Below, piece by piece: positions 50,257 to 59,135 of a DNA stretch of 64,000 bases; position 1 is the first letter of the stretch; each line of letters opens with the position of its first letter. The position numbers and the translations under genes were made by a program. The notes below the pieces were generated by a model. It was not told the DNA's origin, did not search any database, and saw nothing but the letters and a program-made list of their open reading frames with translations. This stretch comes from an uncultured Bacteroidota bacterium (GTDB lineage Bacteria > Bacteroidota > Bacteroidia > B-17B0 > Aurantibacillaceae). The DNA is taken from assembly GCA_937873155.1 (NCBI GenBank), contig CALMVZ010000009.1:1-64000 (forward strand), read 5' to 3'.

Positions 50257-51294
50257 TTGTGTGCTTGGTTCTTTTCAACCATTCTTATTTATTTGGTTAT
50301 TTCTTTGGTTCTTTTTCTTGTTGGTTATCCGTTAACCAGTTCTATTGAGAAAGTAAAGATCGGGGGAAAGAAAATAAACGACGGTATCGCAGCCTTTGTA
50401 ACGCTGGTTGTCTTGTTCGGCATATTTACGATGTTCTTCTATTTGATCTTACCGCCGTTGATCCAGCAGGTATCATTCATGTCTGATCTTAATTTTTATG
50501 ATGTATTGCATGGGATTTTAGATCAGTATCCTTCATTAAATTATTTATTTTCTCAATTGGGCAGTGAAGAAACATTAAAAGCATCTATGAACGAACAATT
50601 CGAATCTGTTTTTAACTTCGATAATGTATCCTTGATATTAAACAACCTGGTTGCATACTTAAGCAGTTTCCTGGGAGGTTTATTCTGTGTCCTGTTCATT
50701 ACTTTCTTCTTTCTGAAAGACGAACATACTGTGAGCCGGACCATTTTATTGTTAACCCCTCAAAGAAGAGAACGAGAAGTAAAAGAAATATTAGTGACCT
50801 CTAAAAAAATGCTGAGTAAGTATTTCATTGGTTTGATAATTGATATTGTTAGTGTTGGAGTACTGGCCGGTTTTAGCTTATGGATGTTAGGAATCAAGAA
50901 CGCGCTCATTATTGGTTTTGTGGCAGGTTTATTCAATGTTGTTCCGTACATCGGCCCTATGATCACATTATGTTTTGCTTTGTTTTTAGGTGTGAGTGGT
51001 TGCATAGAAGTGGGACAATACGATCAGATCTCGGGTGTAATAACAAAGATCTTTATTGCTTTAATGAGTATAAATATCCTGGATGCGATCTTTCTTCAGC
51101 CATTTATCTTCTCAAATACAGTGAAAGCGCATCCGCTCGAAATATTCTTGGTGATCCTTGCCGCAGGTACTTTGGCCGGAATAGGAGGAATGGTGGTTGC
51201 AATTCCGGTTTACACATTGATACGCATAGTAGCGGGACAATTTCTTTCACAATTCAAATTCTTTAAAAAGATAACAGAAAATATAACCGATTAA
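50257..51294 (+). CDS. AI-2E family transporter (start probably upstream)
   Basis: At least 345 aa, with about seven to eight membrane segments. Family features are FFLKDEHTVSRTILLLTPQR (after the second helix pair), LKALLIG-like GIKNALIIGFVAGLFNVVPYIGPMI and LEIFLVILAAGTLAGIGGMVVAIPVY. Members export AI-2 or, more often, have unknown cargo or Na/H antiport. The TTG at 50257 falls inside the first membrane helix; in frame upstream, 50206-50256 encode LKPKNYIIPILIALAVI, which completes the helix, and a -7 box ends at 50197. The true start is therefore upstream (CTG 50206 is the only near-cognate codon). The next gene begins 2 nt after the stop. Confidence 0.85.
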   Translation: MCAWFFSTILIYLVISLVLFLVGYPLTSSIEKVKIGGKKINDGIAAFVTLVVLFGIFTMFFYLILPPLIQQVSFMSDLNFYDVLHGILDQYPSLNYLFSQLGSEETLKASMNEQFESVFNFDNVSLILNNLVAYLSSFLGGLFCVLFITFFFLKDEHTVSRTILLLTPQRREREVKEILVTSKKMLSKYFIGLIIDIVSVGVLAGFSLWMLGIKNALIIGFVAGLFNVVPYIGPMITLCFALFLGVSGCIEVGQYDQISGVITKIFIALMSINILDAIFLQPFIFSNTVKAHPLEIFLVILAAGTLAGIGGMVVAIPVYTLIRIVAGQFLSQFKFFKKITENITD

Positions 51295-51295
51295 A

Positions 51296-51961
51296 ATGGC
51301 CTACGAAAAATCATTAAGCTTCTTAAAAGCAATTAAGAACAACAATAACAAAGATTGGTTCGATAAGAACAAACCAAAATACCTTGAAGCAAAAGCCGAG
51401 TTCGAAGTTTTTGTTCAGAAAATGATAAACGCACTTAGTAAATTCGATAAGAAGATAGATGGCAACATGCTTGCTAAGAATTGTGTGTTCAGGATTTACA
51501 AGGATGTTAGATTCAGTAAAGACAAAACGCCATACAAAACGCATTTTGGCGCTTATTTTAGTCCGGGCGGTAAAAAATCAAATGCTGCGGGTTATTATTT
51601 CCACTTTGAACCCGGCAATATGTTCTTAGCAGGTGGTAATTGGCAGCCTGAGCCTCCGCAATTACAGGCGATCAGGCAGGAAATTGATTACAATGGAGAT
51701 AAATTAACGAAGCTGATCAAAGCAAAGTCGTTCCAAAAGTATTTCGATGATCTGTCAGATGAAGATAAATTAAAAACAGCGCCTAAAGGTTTTGATAAGG
51801 AGAGTAAATATTTAGAGTACCTGAAACTTAAGAGTTTCGTTGTTTATCATAAACTCAGCGATAAGGATTTTAAATCGAAGAATTTCGAGAAATTCACAGT
51901 TGAAGGCTATAAGGCAATGTATCCTGTGATCCGGTTTTTAAGAGAGGCAACTGATCATTGA
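51296..51961 (+). CDS. DUF2461 (TIGR02453) family protein
   Basis: A 221-aa protein of DUF2461. The pattern LSFLKAIKNNNNKDWFDKNKPKYLEAK (residues about 6-33) is the family opening; FRIYKDVRFSKDKTPYKTHFGAYFSPGGKKS and AGYYFHFEPGNMFLAGGNWQPEPPQL (about 60-120) are its core, and a charged helix closes the protein. No known function. It begins 2 nt after the transporter gene, so it is likely co-translated. A bidirectional terminator separates it from the convergent tRNA-His. Confidence 0.9.
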   Translation: MAYEKSLSFLKAIKNNNNKDWFDKNKPKYLEAKAEFEVFVQKMINALSKFDKKIDGNMLAKNCVFRIYKDVRFSKDKTPYKTHFGAYFSPGGKKSNAAGYYFHFEPGNMFLAGGNWQPEPPQLQAIRQEIDYNGDKLTKLIKAKSFQKYFDDLSDEDKLKTAPKGFDKESKYLEYLKLKSFVVYHKLSDKDFKSKNFEKFTVEGYKAMYPVIRFLREATDH

Positions 51962-51970
51962 TCCGAAATA

Positions 51971-51999
51971 AAAAAGCCCCGCGGCTGCGAGGCTTTTTA
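51971..51999. terminator. bidirectional terminator
   Basis: AAAAAGCC...GGCTTTTT with an inner CG-rich hairpin between the DUF2461 gene and tRNA-His. A-run and T-run make it work from both sides. Confidence 0.82.
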
Positions 52000-52007
52000 T
52001 TTATTCA

Positions 52008-52083
52008 GGGTAAGTAATGGGACTCGAACCCACGACCCCTAGAACCACAATCTAGTGCTCTAACCAACTGAGCTATACCTACC
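52008..52083 (-). tRNA. tRNA-His (anticodon GTG)
   Basis: A full cloverleaf on the minus strand: acceptor GGTAGGT/ACTTACC with one G-T pair, D arm with AGCTCAGTTGGTTAGAGC, anticodon stem-loop CTAGA-TTGTGGT-TCTAG with GTG anticodon, and T arm GTGGGTTCGAGTCCCAT-like. The discriminator is C, as expected for tRNA-His. CCA is not encoded, and the base before the acceptor is T, so the extra 5' G needed for charging would have to be added afterwards or the RNA processed in another way. Confidence 0.95.
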
Positions 52084-52181
52084 ATTTTGGGAACGCAAAT
52101 GTAATAATTTTTTTGCTTTTAGTAATATATTCCTTAAAAATCCGTTTTAAAATGTATTTTTAGCACTCTCAAAAAGCAGGA

Positions 52182-53417
52182 ATGATCAAAAACATCATAC
52201 AAACACTTTTTACCAAGGGTTTTGTTGCAATAATCAACTTTTTAATTCTTATCGTTTCTGCTAAATACCTGGGCGTAAATACCCGTGGTGAGATCAGTTT
52301 ATTTGTCCTAAACATAGCTATTATCCAGATCATAAACGAAATATATACCGGTTATTCATTGGTTTACTTTGTTCCAAAATTCAATTTGAAAAAACTGGTT
52401 GTGAACGGTGTGGTCTGGACCATAATCGCCACTTCCGTTTCTAACCTCATTTTCTTTTTAATGAATAAAGAGATCAGCGGTTACGAGTGGGATATGTTCT
52501 TTTTATCATTGATGGTGATACTGAATACTTTTAATTTGGTAGTTATACTTGCAAAGGAAAATGTAAAGCTTTATAATTTCATTTACCTGTTGCAGCCGTT
52601 CTTATTATTATGTGGTATCGCATTCTTTACTTTAAACCGGGGTGATTTTACCTTCAGGGCTTATGTGATCCCGCTTTATATTTCTTTCTCAGTTTCTTTT
52701 ATTATCTCTACTATAACCGTTATAAAATATGTGCTTGCTGATAGCGGCAAATTCGAATTTTCTTTGAAGGCGGTTTTTGAGAATGGTTTTTTCTGTCAGC
52801 TCGCCGGTGTTTTCCATGTATTGGTGAACCGTTGCAGCTTTTACGTTTTAGGATCAAGCGCCTTAGTTGGATTGTATTCGACAGCTTCCTCATTAATAGA
52901 ATCTGTCTGGATCATTTCTTCCGGTATAACACCCATAGTTTTGTCAAAGATCTCGAATACCGGGGATACACCGTTTAACCGTGCTATGACCCTCACATTT
53001 GCGAAAGCTGCATTCATATTAAGTTTCCTTTCTGTTTTAGTATTATGGTTCATTCCTGTAGAATTGTTCATCTACTTATTAGGAAAGGATTTTTCGAACA
53101 CAAAAAACATTATGCTTTGTTTGGCACCGGGTATTTTATGCATTAGTTTTTCAACTGTGATCAGCCATTATTTTAGCGGACTCGGAAAATTACGTTTTAT
53201 TGCCGGCTGTAATTTTATGGGATTTGCCTGTGCTGTTACATTAGCATTCTTTTTGATCGACAGGTACAGTTTAACCGGGGCTGCCGTAGCGGCAAACGTA
53301 GGTTATTTTATTTCATCACTGGGATTATTTTTTGGTTACGCTGTAAAGAATAAACTGACACTTTACGAATTCTTCAACCTGAAGGCTGATATTCAAAATA
53401 TCAAACAAGCCTTTTAA
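52182..53417 (+). CDS. polysaccharide flippase-like MOP superfamily protein
   Basis: A 411-aa protein with about 12 membrane segments and no soluble domain, of the Wzx/MATE type. The start MIKNIIQTLFTKGFVAIINFLILIVSAKYLGVNTRGEIS is the family's typical first helix pair; SASSLIESVWIIS-like TASSLIESVWIISSGITPIVLSKI and CISFSTVISHYFSGLGKLRF occupy positions where Wzx proteins carry conserved polar residues. It would flip lipid-linked oligosaccharides across the inner membrane. It stands apart from the sugar-transferase genes at 7.6-11 kb. Confidence 0.83.
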   Translation: MIKNIIQTLFTKGFVAIINFLILIVSAKYLGVNTRGEISLFVLNIAIIQIINEIYTGYSLVYFVPKFNLKKLVVNGVVWTIIATSVSNLIFFLMNKEISGYEWDMFFLSLMVILNTFNLVVILAKENVKLYNFIYLLQPFLLLCGIAFFTLNRGDFTFRAYVIPLYISFSVSFIISTITVIKYVLADSGKFEFSLKAVFENGFFCQLAGVFHVLVNRCSFYVLGSSALVGLYSTASSLIESVWIISSGITPIVLSKISNTGDTPFNRAMTLTFAKAAFILSFLSVLVLWFIPVELFIYLLGKDFSNTKNIMLCLAPGILCISFSTVISHYFSGLGKLRFIAGCNFMGFACAVTLAFFLIDRYSLTGAAVAANVGYFISSLGLFFGYAVKNKLTLYEFFNLKADIQNIKQAF

Positions 53418-53719
53418 AACTGTCCTGAAATGGTCAGGTATTGTTTCACCGAACAATTGATCACCGCAACAGCAGTGGTAACTATAAACAGCCACATAAC
53501 TGTTATACCGCCTTTAGGATGTTTGATCTTTAATTGAATAAAGAGGGCAACGATAGTGATCATGAATGGAATGAGGGCAGGATTATAGGCAAGGGAAGAA
53601 GCAAGGTCGCCCCTCATTAAAGCAAAAAAGGCTCTCGTCATGCCGCAACCCGGACAATCGATACCGAACACGCTTTGGAACATGCAAGGCGGGCTATTAT
53701 CCCTGATCCATTCTAACAT
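53414..53719 (-). CDS. DUF2752 membrane protein
   Basis: A 101-aa protein of DUF2752, diagnosed by SVFGIDCPGCGMTRAFFALMRGDLASSLAYNP (about residues 17-48) with the CPGCGMTRA motif. Two membrane helices follow (AYNPALIPFMITIVALFIQL and VMWLFIVTTAVAVINC). Function unknown. The stop codon overlaps the end of the convergent flippase gene by 4 nt. Confidence 0.88.
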   Translation of the reverse strand: MLEWIRDNSPPCMFQSVFGIDCPGCGMTRAFFALMRGDLASSLAYNPALIPFMITIVALFIQLKIKHPKGGITVMWLFIVTTAVAVINCSVKQYLTISGQF

Positions 53720-53840
53720 TTTTATTTACTCCTAAACCTAAATTTTACCTTGTTGGACCTTACGACTAAGCTGATGTTTACATAAAACTTAATCTTTTAC
53801 TCCGATGATGGACATTGGAAAGTCCTACGGGTTAAAAATA

Positions 53841-53881
53841 AAAAACCCCGTCCCAACACTACTGTTGGGACAGGGTTTTTT
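53841..53881. terminator. strong bidirectional terminator
   Basis: AAAAACCCCGTCCCAACA-CTAC-TGTTGGGACAGGGTTTTTT, a 17-bp stem with one bulge, between the DUF2752 gene and the small repetitive lipoprotein gene. It serves the latter. Confidence 0.9.
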
Positions 53882-53900
53882 AATGCTTAGGGGTTAAAAA

Positions 53901-54167
53901 TTATTTCTTTTTTCCACCTTTTTCAGCAGCTTTAGCTAATGAATCAGCCATTGCAGTTGAGTCAGCTTTTGCTTTTTCAGCAATAGCAGCAGCTTCAGCA
54001 GCAGCAGCTTCAGCAGCAGCGATAGAATCAGTTTTTTGTTTTTCTACAGCAGCGATAGAATCAGCTTTAGCTTTTTCTTTTGCTTCGATTTCTTCTTTAG
54101 ATGGACCGCAAGCCACGAAAGCAGCAGATAAAGCGGCAACAGCTACGATTGATAATACTTTTTTCAT
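53901..54167 (-). CDS. small Ala/Lys/Glu-rich repetitive lipoprotein
   Basis: An 88-aa protein: signal peptide with lipobox FVAC (Cys20, MKKVLSIVAVAALSAAFVAC) and an almost pure alpha-helical, charged coiled-coil-like tail built of repeats related to KADSIAAVEKQ (KAKADSIAAVEKQ, KTDSIAAAEAA, KAKADSTAMADS). It ends in GGKKK. This kind of small, abundant lipoprotein could link the outer membrane to the cell wall in the way of Lpp (inference). Strong promoter and terminator on both sides suggest high expression. Confidence 0.8.
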   Translation of the reverse strand: MKKVLSIVAVAALSAAFVACGPSKEEIEAKEKAKADSIAAVEKQKTDSIAAAEAAAAEAAAIAEKAKADSTAMADSLAKAAEKGGKKK

Positions 54168-54201
54168 TTGTTGAGTTTTTTGTTTAAGTTTAATTTGGGG
54201 G

Positions 54202-54233
54202 CAAAGATATATATATTTTGAAATAAATTACAA
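54202..54233 (-). promoter_or_regulatory. promoter of the repetitive lipoprotein gene (TTG-N21-TATCTTTG)
   Basis: A perfect -7 box TATCTTTG (54209-54202, minus strand) with TTG 21 bp upstream, within the 17-23 bp range. About 30-nt leader before the ATG at 54167. One of the two best promoters in the window. Confidence 0.75.
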
Positions 54234-54316
54234 AAATCCTTAAAAAACCCTTTTTTTTTTCAACATTTCAACAATGAAGGTGGCTATTTTAGGCTTTAAA
54301 GCTAATTTTACCCCGT

Positions 54317-55360
54317 ATGTATAAAATCATCAAAAGCTTTCTCTTTTTAATGGACCCCGAGAAAGCACATCATTTTACCTTCTCCTTAATACGATTTTTA
54401 CATAAAATACCCGGAATCGCCTCCCTTTTGAAAGCAATTTATGGCTATGATCACCCAAAATTGGAAAAAACCTTGTTTGGACTCCGTTTTAAGAATCCTG
54501 TTGGCCTGGCCGCGGGGATGGATAAGGACGCCAAACTTTTTAATGAATTCGGGAACCTGGGTTTCGGGTATGTTGAGATCGGTACTGTGACCCCAAAAGC
54601 CCAGCCTGGGAATGATAAGCCAAGATCCTTCCGCCTCCCGAAAAACGATGCCCTTATAAACAGAATGGGCTTCAATAACGAGGGGGTAAAAGCAGCAGCA
54701 GAACGTTTAAAATACAGAAAAAACAGGTCGGTTATAATTGGCGGGAATATCGGTAAGAATAAAGTGACCCCGAATGAGGACGCGATAAAAGATTACGAGA
54801 TCAATTTCAACGAACTTTTTGATGTAGTGGATTATTTTGTTGTGAATGTAAGTTCTCCTAATACACCGGGATTAAGAGATCTCCAGGAAAAAGAACCGTT
54901 GACCAGATTATTGAATCGTTTGCAGGAATTGAATCATGCAAAACCAAACTCAAAACCAATACTTTTAAAGATCGCGCCGGATCTGACCGATAGTCAGTTG
55001 GATGATATCATTGATATTGTAAGAATAACGAAGATAGAAGGTGTTATTGCTACTAATACAACCATCAGTCGGGAAGGATTGGATTACTCAAAAGAGGAAA
55101 TTGAAAAGATAGGCATGGGTGGATTAAGCGGGAAGCCATTAACTAAACGCAGTACAGAAGTTATTCGTTATCTGAAACAAAGATCGAATAACGCGTTTCC
55201 TGTAATCGGAGTTGGAGGGATTCACAGTGCTGAAGATGCGGTCGAAAAACTAAAAGCAGGAGCAGATCTTTTACAATTGTATACAGGGTTTATTTATGAG
55301 GGGCCGGGATTGATCAAAGAAATTAATAAAACTATCATAGCACAAAATATTTTCAAATGA
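54317..55360 (+). CDS. pyrD: dihydroorotate dehydrogenase (quinone), class 2
   Basis: A 347-aa FMN enzyme of pyrimidine synthesis. The N-terminal helical extension (residues 1-45, with [15 protein letters not shown]) is the quinone tunnel that marks class 2 and the membrane attachment. Also seen are [52 protein letters not shown] and [20 protein letters not shown] with the catalytic Ser, and [34 protein letters not shown]. Its stop overlaps the start of the next gene (ATGA), so the two are coupled although they belong to different pathways. Confidence 0.95.
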   Translation: MYKIIKSFLFLMDPEKAHHFTFSLIRFLHKIPGIASLLKAIYGYDHPKLEKTLFGLRFKNPVGLAAGMDKDAKLFNEFGNLGFGYVEIGTVTPKAQPGNDKPRSFRLPKNDALINRMGFNNEGVKAAAERLKYRKNRSVIIGGNIGKNKVTPNEDAIKDYEINFNELFDVVDYFVVNVSSPNTPGLRDLQEKEPLTRLLNRLQELNHAKPNSKPILLKIAPDLTDSQLDDIIDIVRITKIEGVIATNTTISREGLDYSKEEIEKIGMGGLSGKPLTKRSTEVIRYLKQRSNNAFPVIGVGGIHSAEDAVEKLKAGADLLQLYTGFIYEGPGLIKEINKTIIAQNIFK

Positions 55361-56211
55361 GAATAACTGAATGTCCGCGCGATGCGATGCAAGGCATCAA
55401 ACAATTTATTCCCACCGAATTAAAAGTGGAATATCTGAACCAATTATTAAAAGTTGGTTTTGATGTTATTGATTTCGGGAGTTTTGTTTCGCCGAAAGCA
55501 ATCCCCCAATTACAGGATACAGCTGAAGTGCTGAAGAAATTGGATCTTTCAAAAACCAATTCGAAATTATTAGCCATTATTGCCAATACAAGAGGCGCTG
55601 AAGACGCCTGCAAATTTGAAGAGATAAATTATTTAGGCTTCCCGTTTTCAATTTCAGAGACCTTCCAGCAGCGGAATACGAATTCATCTATTGCAGAATC
55701 ATTAGTCAGAGTAGAGGAGATCCAAAACCTTTGTATAAAACATAAAAAGGAAATGGTAGTTTACATTTCTATGGCATTTGGGAATCCGTATGGCGATGTC
55801 TGGAATTCGGATATTGTAATTAACTGGACCAAAAAATTATCGGAGATGGGAATTAAGATAATTGCTTTGGCTGATACGATAGGCTGTTCAACTCCAGATA
55901 ACATCAATTATCTGTTTTCAAATCTGATCCCGGAATTTAAGAATGTGCAAATAGGTTCGCATTTGCACAGCACCAAAGAAAAAGCATTAGAAAAAATTGT
56001 AGCCGCTTACCAAAGCGGTTGCCGCAGTTTTGATGTCGCTGTTCATGGTTTCGGTGGGTGCCCGATGGCAAAAGATGATCTCACCGGTAATATGGCAACA
56101 GAAGACCTGATCGGATATGCTGAAACTAATTCAATAGCATTAAATTTAAATATGGCTGAATTAACAAAGGCTTATGAATTAAGCTGGAAGGTATTTAACA
56201 ATTATCATTAG
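55357..56211 (+). CDS. hydroxymethylglutaryl-CoA lyase-like protein
   Basis: A 284-aa TIM-barrel lyase of the HMGL-like family, which cleaves HMG-CoA to acetoacetate and acetyl-CoA in leucine breakdown. The start [20 protein letters not shown] corresponds to the V-x-E-V-G-P-R-D-G-x-Q motif with a changed beginning (Cys for Gly). Metal-binding residues sit in [13 protein letters not shown] (HxH type), and [15 protein letters not shown] has the catalytic Cys loop (G-x-G-G-C-P). ATG overlaps the pyrD stop by 4 nt. Related DRE-TIM lyases are a less likely alternative. Confidence 0.88.
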   Translation: MRITECPRDAMQGIKQFIPTELKVEYLNQLLKVGFDVIDFGSFVSPKAIPQLQDTAEVLKKLDLSKTNSKLLAIIANTRGAEDACKFEEINYLGFPFSISETFQQRNTNSSIAESLVRVEEIQNLCIKHKKEMVVYISMAFGNPYGDVWNSDIVINWTKKLSEMGIKIIALADTIGCSTPDNINYLFSNLIPEFKNVQIGSHLHSTKEKALEKIVAAYQSGCRSFDVAVHGFGGCPMAKDDLTGNMATEDLIGYAETNSIALNLNMAELTKAYELSWKVFNNYH

Positions 56212-56217
56212 GTTTCA

Positions 56218-56387
56218 GTCAGGGCTAAAGCCCTGTATCTTTTTTTCTTTTCAAACCCCAGACTAAAGTCTGGGTTTTTTTGTTCAAAGAGAATAATCTT
56301 GAGATCCCAAAAGCATCATTTTATTAACCCCGGACTTTAGTCCGGGGTTTTTTACAGTATGACCTAGTATGGGCTTTAGCCCTGAGA
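56218..56387. repeat. intergenic hairpin repeat, copy 4, with two central hairpins
   Basis: The outer arms AGGGCTAAAGCCCTG and GGGCTTTAGCCCTGA enclose two inner hairpins, ACCCCAGACTAAAGTCTGGG (56254-56276) and CCCCGGACTTTAGTCCGGGG (56328-56347). The other three copies have only one centre, so this is a compound form. The first inner hairpin, followed by seven T, could act as the terminator of the lyase gene. Confidence 0.85.
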
Positions 56388-56453
56388 GTTTGCATAACAA
56401 TTGTATTAAAAAATGAAAAAGGTATTTGATTATTAGATAATTTTCTTGATGTT

Positions 56454-56461
56454 TACTTTTG
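56454..56461 (+). promoter_or_regulatory. -7 promoter box (TACTTTTG) overlapping the nominal start
   Basis: A perfect TAnnTTTG match whose TTG is the nominal start codon at 56459; the true start must be farther downstream (TTG 56474). Confidence 0.6.
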
Positions 56462-56473
56462 GAACAATTGATC

Positions 56474-57352
56474 TTGAAAAAAAGTTTACTCAGTATATTT
56501 ATTTTCTCCTGTCTTTTTACATTTTCCCAAAAGGAATTTGAAAAATACGGACCCATGGGCAGTCGCGTGTATGTGGATCTGAAAGAAGCTTTGAGTGTTG
56601 GTGCCGGTGTTTATAAAATGGATCTGAGTTATAAAAAATTAGATCCTAAAGACTATAACAAACTAAGCAAACTAAAAGATCTCCAGGTTTTAAAATTAAG
56701 TGGAAATGAGATTACCGAGTTTCCGAAAAACATCGGCGACATGAATAATTTGTTGTACTTCGCCAGTTATAATAATGCATTCACTTCTTTTCCTGATGAC
56801 TTCAAAAAACTGTACGGTCTCAATCATTTGGAATTAAGTCATACTAAGATCGACAGTATTCCTGCATCGATAGCTTATCTTTCAAAACTCAAGACCATAA
56901 AATTCACGGATACGGATGATACTTTAAAATTACCTACAACTTTACGTTACATAAAAAATTTGCAGGACATACAGATCGAGAATTGCATCATGGATAGTTT
57001 TCCGAGACAATTGTTCTGGGTATCTTCATTAAAATTCTTATACCTTTCAAAAACAAACACACATTTTTTATCTACGCATTTCGAGAGATTACCGAATCTT
57101 GAAGTTTTAATTTTGGAAAGTAATCCTATCACTTCACTTCCGAATACTATTTACCTGGCTAAGAATTTACGTTTGATCTCTATCCGCAACACTAAGATCA
57201 CAAAGTTACCTGTTACTATTTCCCAAATGGAGAATTTAGCTCTTCTTGATGTGCGCGGTTGCGGGATGTCGAAAGAATATGTTGATGAACTGAAAGCACT
57301 TTTGCCCTCATGTGAGATCCGGTGGGATGTTCCGGTTGCTGAAAAAAAATAG
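56474..57352 (+). CDS. secreted leucine-rich repeat protein
   Basis: The start is placed at TTG 56474 (KKSLLSIFIFSCLFTFSQ, a proper signal peptide), since TTG 56459 is part of the promoter; 292 aa. The mature protein has six to eight LRR units of 22-24 residues of the L-x-x-L-x-L-x-x-N/T-x-I-x-x-L/F-P type (LKDLQVLKLSGNEITEFPKNIG, LPNLEVLILESNPITSLPNTI, AKNLRLISIRNTKITKLPVTI), which bend into a solenoid for protein binding. It probably works outside or in the periplasm. No partner gene in close range. Confidence 0.82.
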   Translation: MKKSLLSIFIFSCLFTFSQKEFEKYGPMGSRVYVDLKEALSVGAGVYKMDLSYKKLDPKDYNKLSKLKDLQVLKLSGNEITEFPKNIGDMNNLLYFASYNNAFTSFPDDFKKLYGLNHLELSHTKIDSIPASIAYLSKLKTIKFTDTDDTLKLPTTLRYIKNLQDIQIENCIMDSFPRQLFWVSSLKFLYLSKTNTHFLSTHFERLPNLEVLILESNPITSLPNTIYLAKNLRLISIRNTKITKLPVTISQMENLALLDVRGCGMSKEYVDELKALLPSCEIRWDVPVAEKK

Positions 57353-57398
57353 GCCCGGTACATTTCTGCACCGAGCCATTCACCTTTAAAAAATCTGT

Positions 57399-58331
57399 TT
57401 AGAAATTGAACGAGTAAGTAATGTTATTGATCATAACAGTTGCTGATCTGTCACAAGTCCCATTTCCGAAATCAATGTAACGTGTAGCTTTTGTACCCGG
57501 AGTAAAATTTAATTTGCCCTGGATGAAAGGATATTTCAGTAAAGCACCACACGTACCAAAGTCTCTTGTTAAACCGATCATATAAGCAGAGTAGGTCTCG
57601 TTTGAAGCTGTCATACCTGTAGCAGTTCCATCCAATTGAACTCTTGCTTTGCTCCAGTTAATAGGAACTCCTTGTCCGCCATAACACATAGGATCGCTTG
57701 TGTTAGCCAAAGTTTTATTACGGTTGCAATTCCATGTAACAGTTCCGCCACCTGCTGAAGCCGGTTTATTGATGGTTACGTTTGCAGTGATATTCCAGGT
57801 TAGGTTAGTTCCGGGATTTGTTCCTGAAGGAATACTCATCGGTGTAGTATTAGTAATTGTTTTCGACATTGCAGCTACGGTGTAATCATCAACAGTGTAA
57901 TTTGCCGAAGTAATTGACATTTTAAATCCCGGTGTGCGGTAATAGATCGGCATAATTGTATTTGTTGAAATGGAATAATCGAACATTAATTTTCCTGAAC
58001 GTTTTCTGCCATCCATACAAGTTACTCCCGGAGACGGACCGAAATCAATAGTAAATGTTTTTACTCCGAAAGAGATTGTTCCTGATGTAATACCAAAAAC
58101 ATCATTGTTCTTGTCGATCCTGTAAGTTGATAAAGTTCCTGTTTCAGCACCTTGAGATCCTATACCACCAACATCACTCATCATATTTTCTGCTAATTGG
58201 TTTTCTTGCGCGGCGGTTTGATCTGAATCCGGATCTTCTGCTTCTTTAGTTTTTTTTCTGCAGCCAGTTAGCATCAACGAACCCGCTAATACTAAAGTGC
58301 TAAGGGTTAAAATCACTTGTTTGGTTTTCAT
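57399..58331 (-). CDS. conserved hypothetical lipoprotein
   Basis: A 310-aa lipoprotein: MKTKQVILTLSTLVLAGSLMLTGC with lipobox MLTGC (Cys24), a charged Glu/Asp/Gln linker (KEAEDPDSDQTAAQENQLAEN) and a large beta-rich domain. Three cysteines that probably pair lie in PGVTCMDGRKRSGKLMFDYS (residues about 108-127), WNCNRN and PMCYGGQG. The pattern of TCMDGRxRxGKLxFDYS is one I have seen in other Bacteroidota lipoproteins of unknown role. The gene is alone and convergent with the LRR gene. Confidence 0.72.
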   Translation of the reverse strand: MKTKQVILTLSTLVLAGSLMLTGCRKKTKEAEDPDSDQTAAQENQLAENMMSDVGGIGSQGAETGTLSTYRIDKNNDVFGITSGTISFGVKTFTIDFGPSPGVTCMDGRKRSGKLMFDYSISTNTIMPIYYRTPGFKMSITSANYTVDDYTVAAMSKTITNTTPMSIPSGTNPGTNLTWNITANVTINKPASAGGGTVTWNCNRNKTLANTSDPMCYGGQGVPINWSKARVQLDGTATGMTASNETYSAYMIGLTRDFGTCGALLKYPFIQGKLNFTPGTKATRYIDFGNGTCDRSATVMINNITYSFNF

Positions 58332-58460
58332 CTTTTTTTTATTTAAGGTTATTAATTTTTGTTATTTGAACGTTTGACCTTAATACTTGTTAAAGGTTTA
58401 ATCTAATTTAAGATTTTTCTTAAAAAAGGACTAAATTTGATATGTATATTATAGGTTTAT

Positions 58461-59135
58461 TTGAGATTTAAGATTATGATAATCATTCTATTAGCCTCAT
58501 TTTCAATTAGTAAGGCTCAGCGTGAAAGTAAATTTACTTTAAAACCTGCTTTGGGTATTACAGCTTGCCAGGTACATGGCGATAAATATGATGGTTATAA
58601 TAAACTCGGATTTACCGGCGGTCTGTACCTTAATGCATTATTAAAAAAGAAACATTCACTGGAATTCGGGATAATCTTTATTCAAAAAGGAGCCCGCAAA
58701 AACCAGAATGTAGAAAAATTCGATTATTCGTTTTATATATTACGGTTAAATTATATTGAAATTCCATTATACTACCGATGGCAACATAACAAGTTCTTTT
58801 ATACAGCAGGACTTTCTTACGGTTATCTTATAAGTTATTATGAGGGGAGCAGTGAACTTGGAAATTACACCGGGCTATATCCTTTCCTGAGATCAGAATA
58901 CAGTTTTAATATTGGTCTTGGTATGATGATAAAGCCACAAATTGGTGTTGAGGTAAGAACAAATAATTCATTTCTTACAGTGCGGCCGTGGCAGAGTGGT
59001 TTTGTGCAGCCCTATTATAATACAATACTTGGCCGTACATTTAATAAAGGCAGTTATAATAATATACTGGAAGTTGTTTTAACATATAAACTAACACCTA
59101 AAAAAGAACGCCGTGAGCCAACAGAAGAAATATAA
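58461..59135 (+). CDS. porin family outer-membrane beta-barrel protein
   Basis: 224 aa with a signal peptide of MRFKIMIIILLASFSISKAQ type. I keep the TTG start at 58461 because it supplies the positive residues; ATG 58476 is the alternative. The mature part looks like a small barrel of the PorT/OMP_b-brl_2 style: FTLKPALGITACQVHGDKYD, GGLYLNALLKKKHSLEFGII, LNYIEIPLYYRWQHNKFFYT (the LEIPLLLKY-like hallmark), and FNIGLGMMIKPQIGVEVRTN. It overlaps ubiX by 23 nt, so the genes are coupled. Confidence 0.82.
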   Translation: MRFKIMIIILLASFSISKAQRESKFTLKPALGITACQVHGDKYDGYNKLGFTGGLYLNALLKKKHSLEFGIIFIQKGARKNQNVEKFDYSFYILRLNYIEIPLYYRWQHNKFFYTAGLSYGYLISYYEGSSELGNYTGLYPFLRSEYSFNIGLGMMIKPQIGVEVRTNNSFLTVRPWQSGFVQPYYNTILGRTFNKGSYNNILEVVLTYKLTPKKERREPTEEI

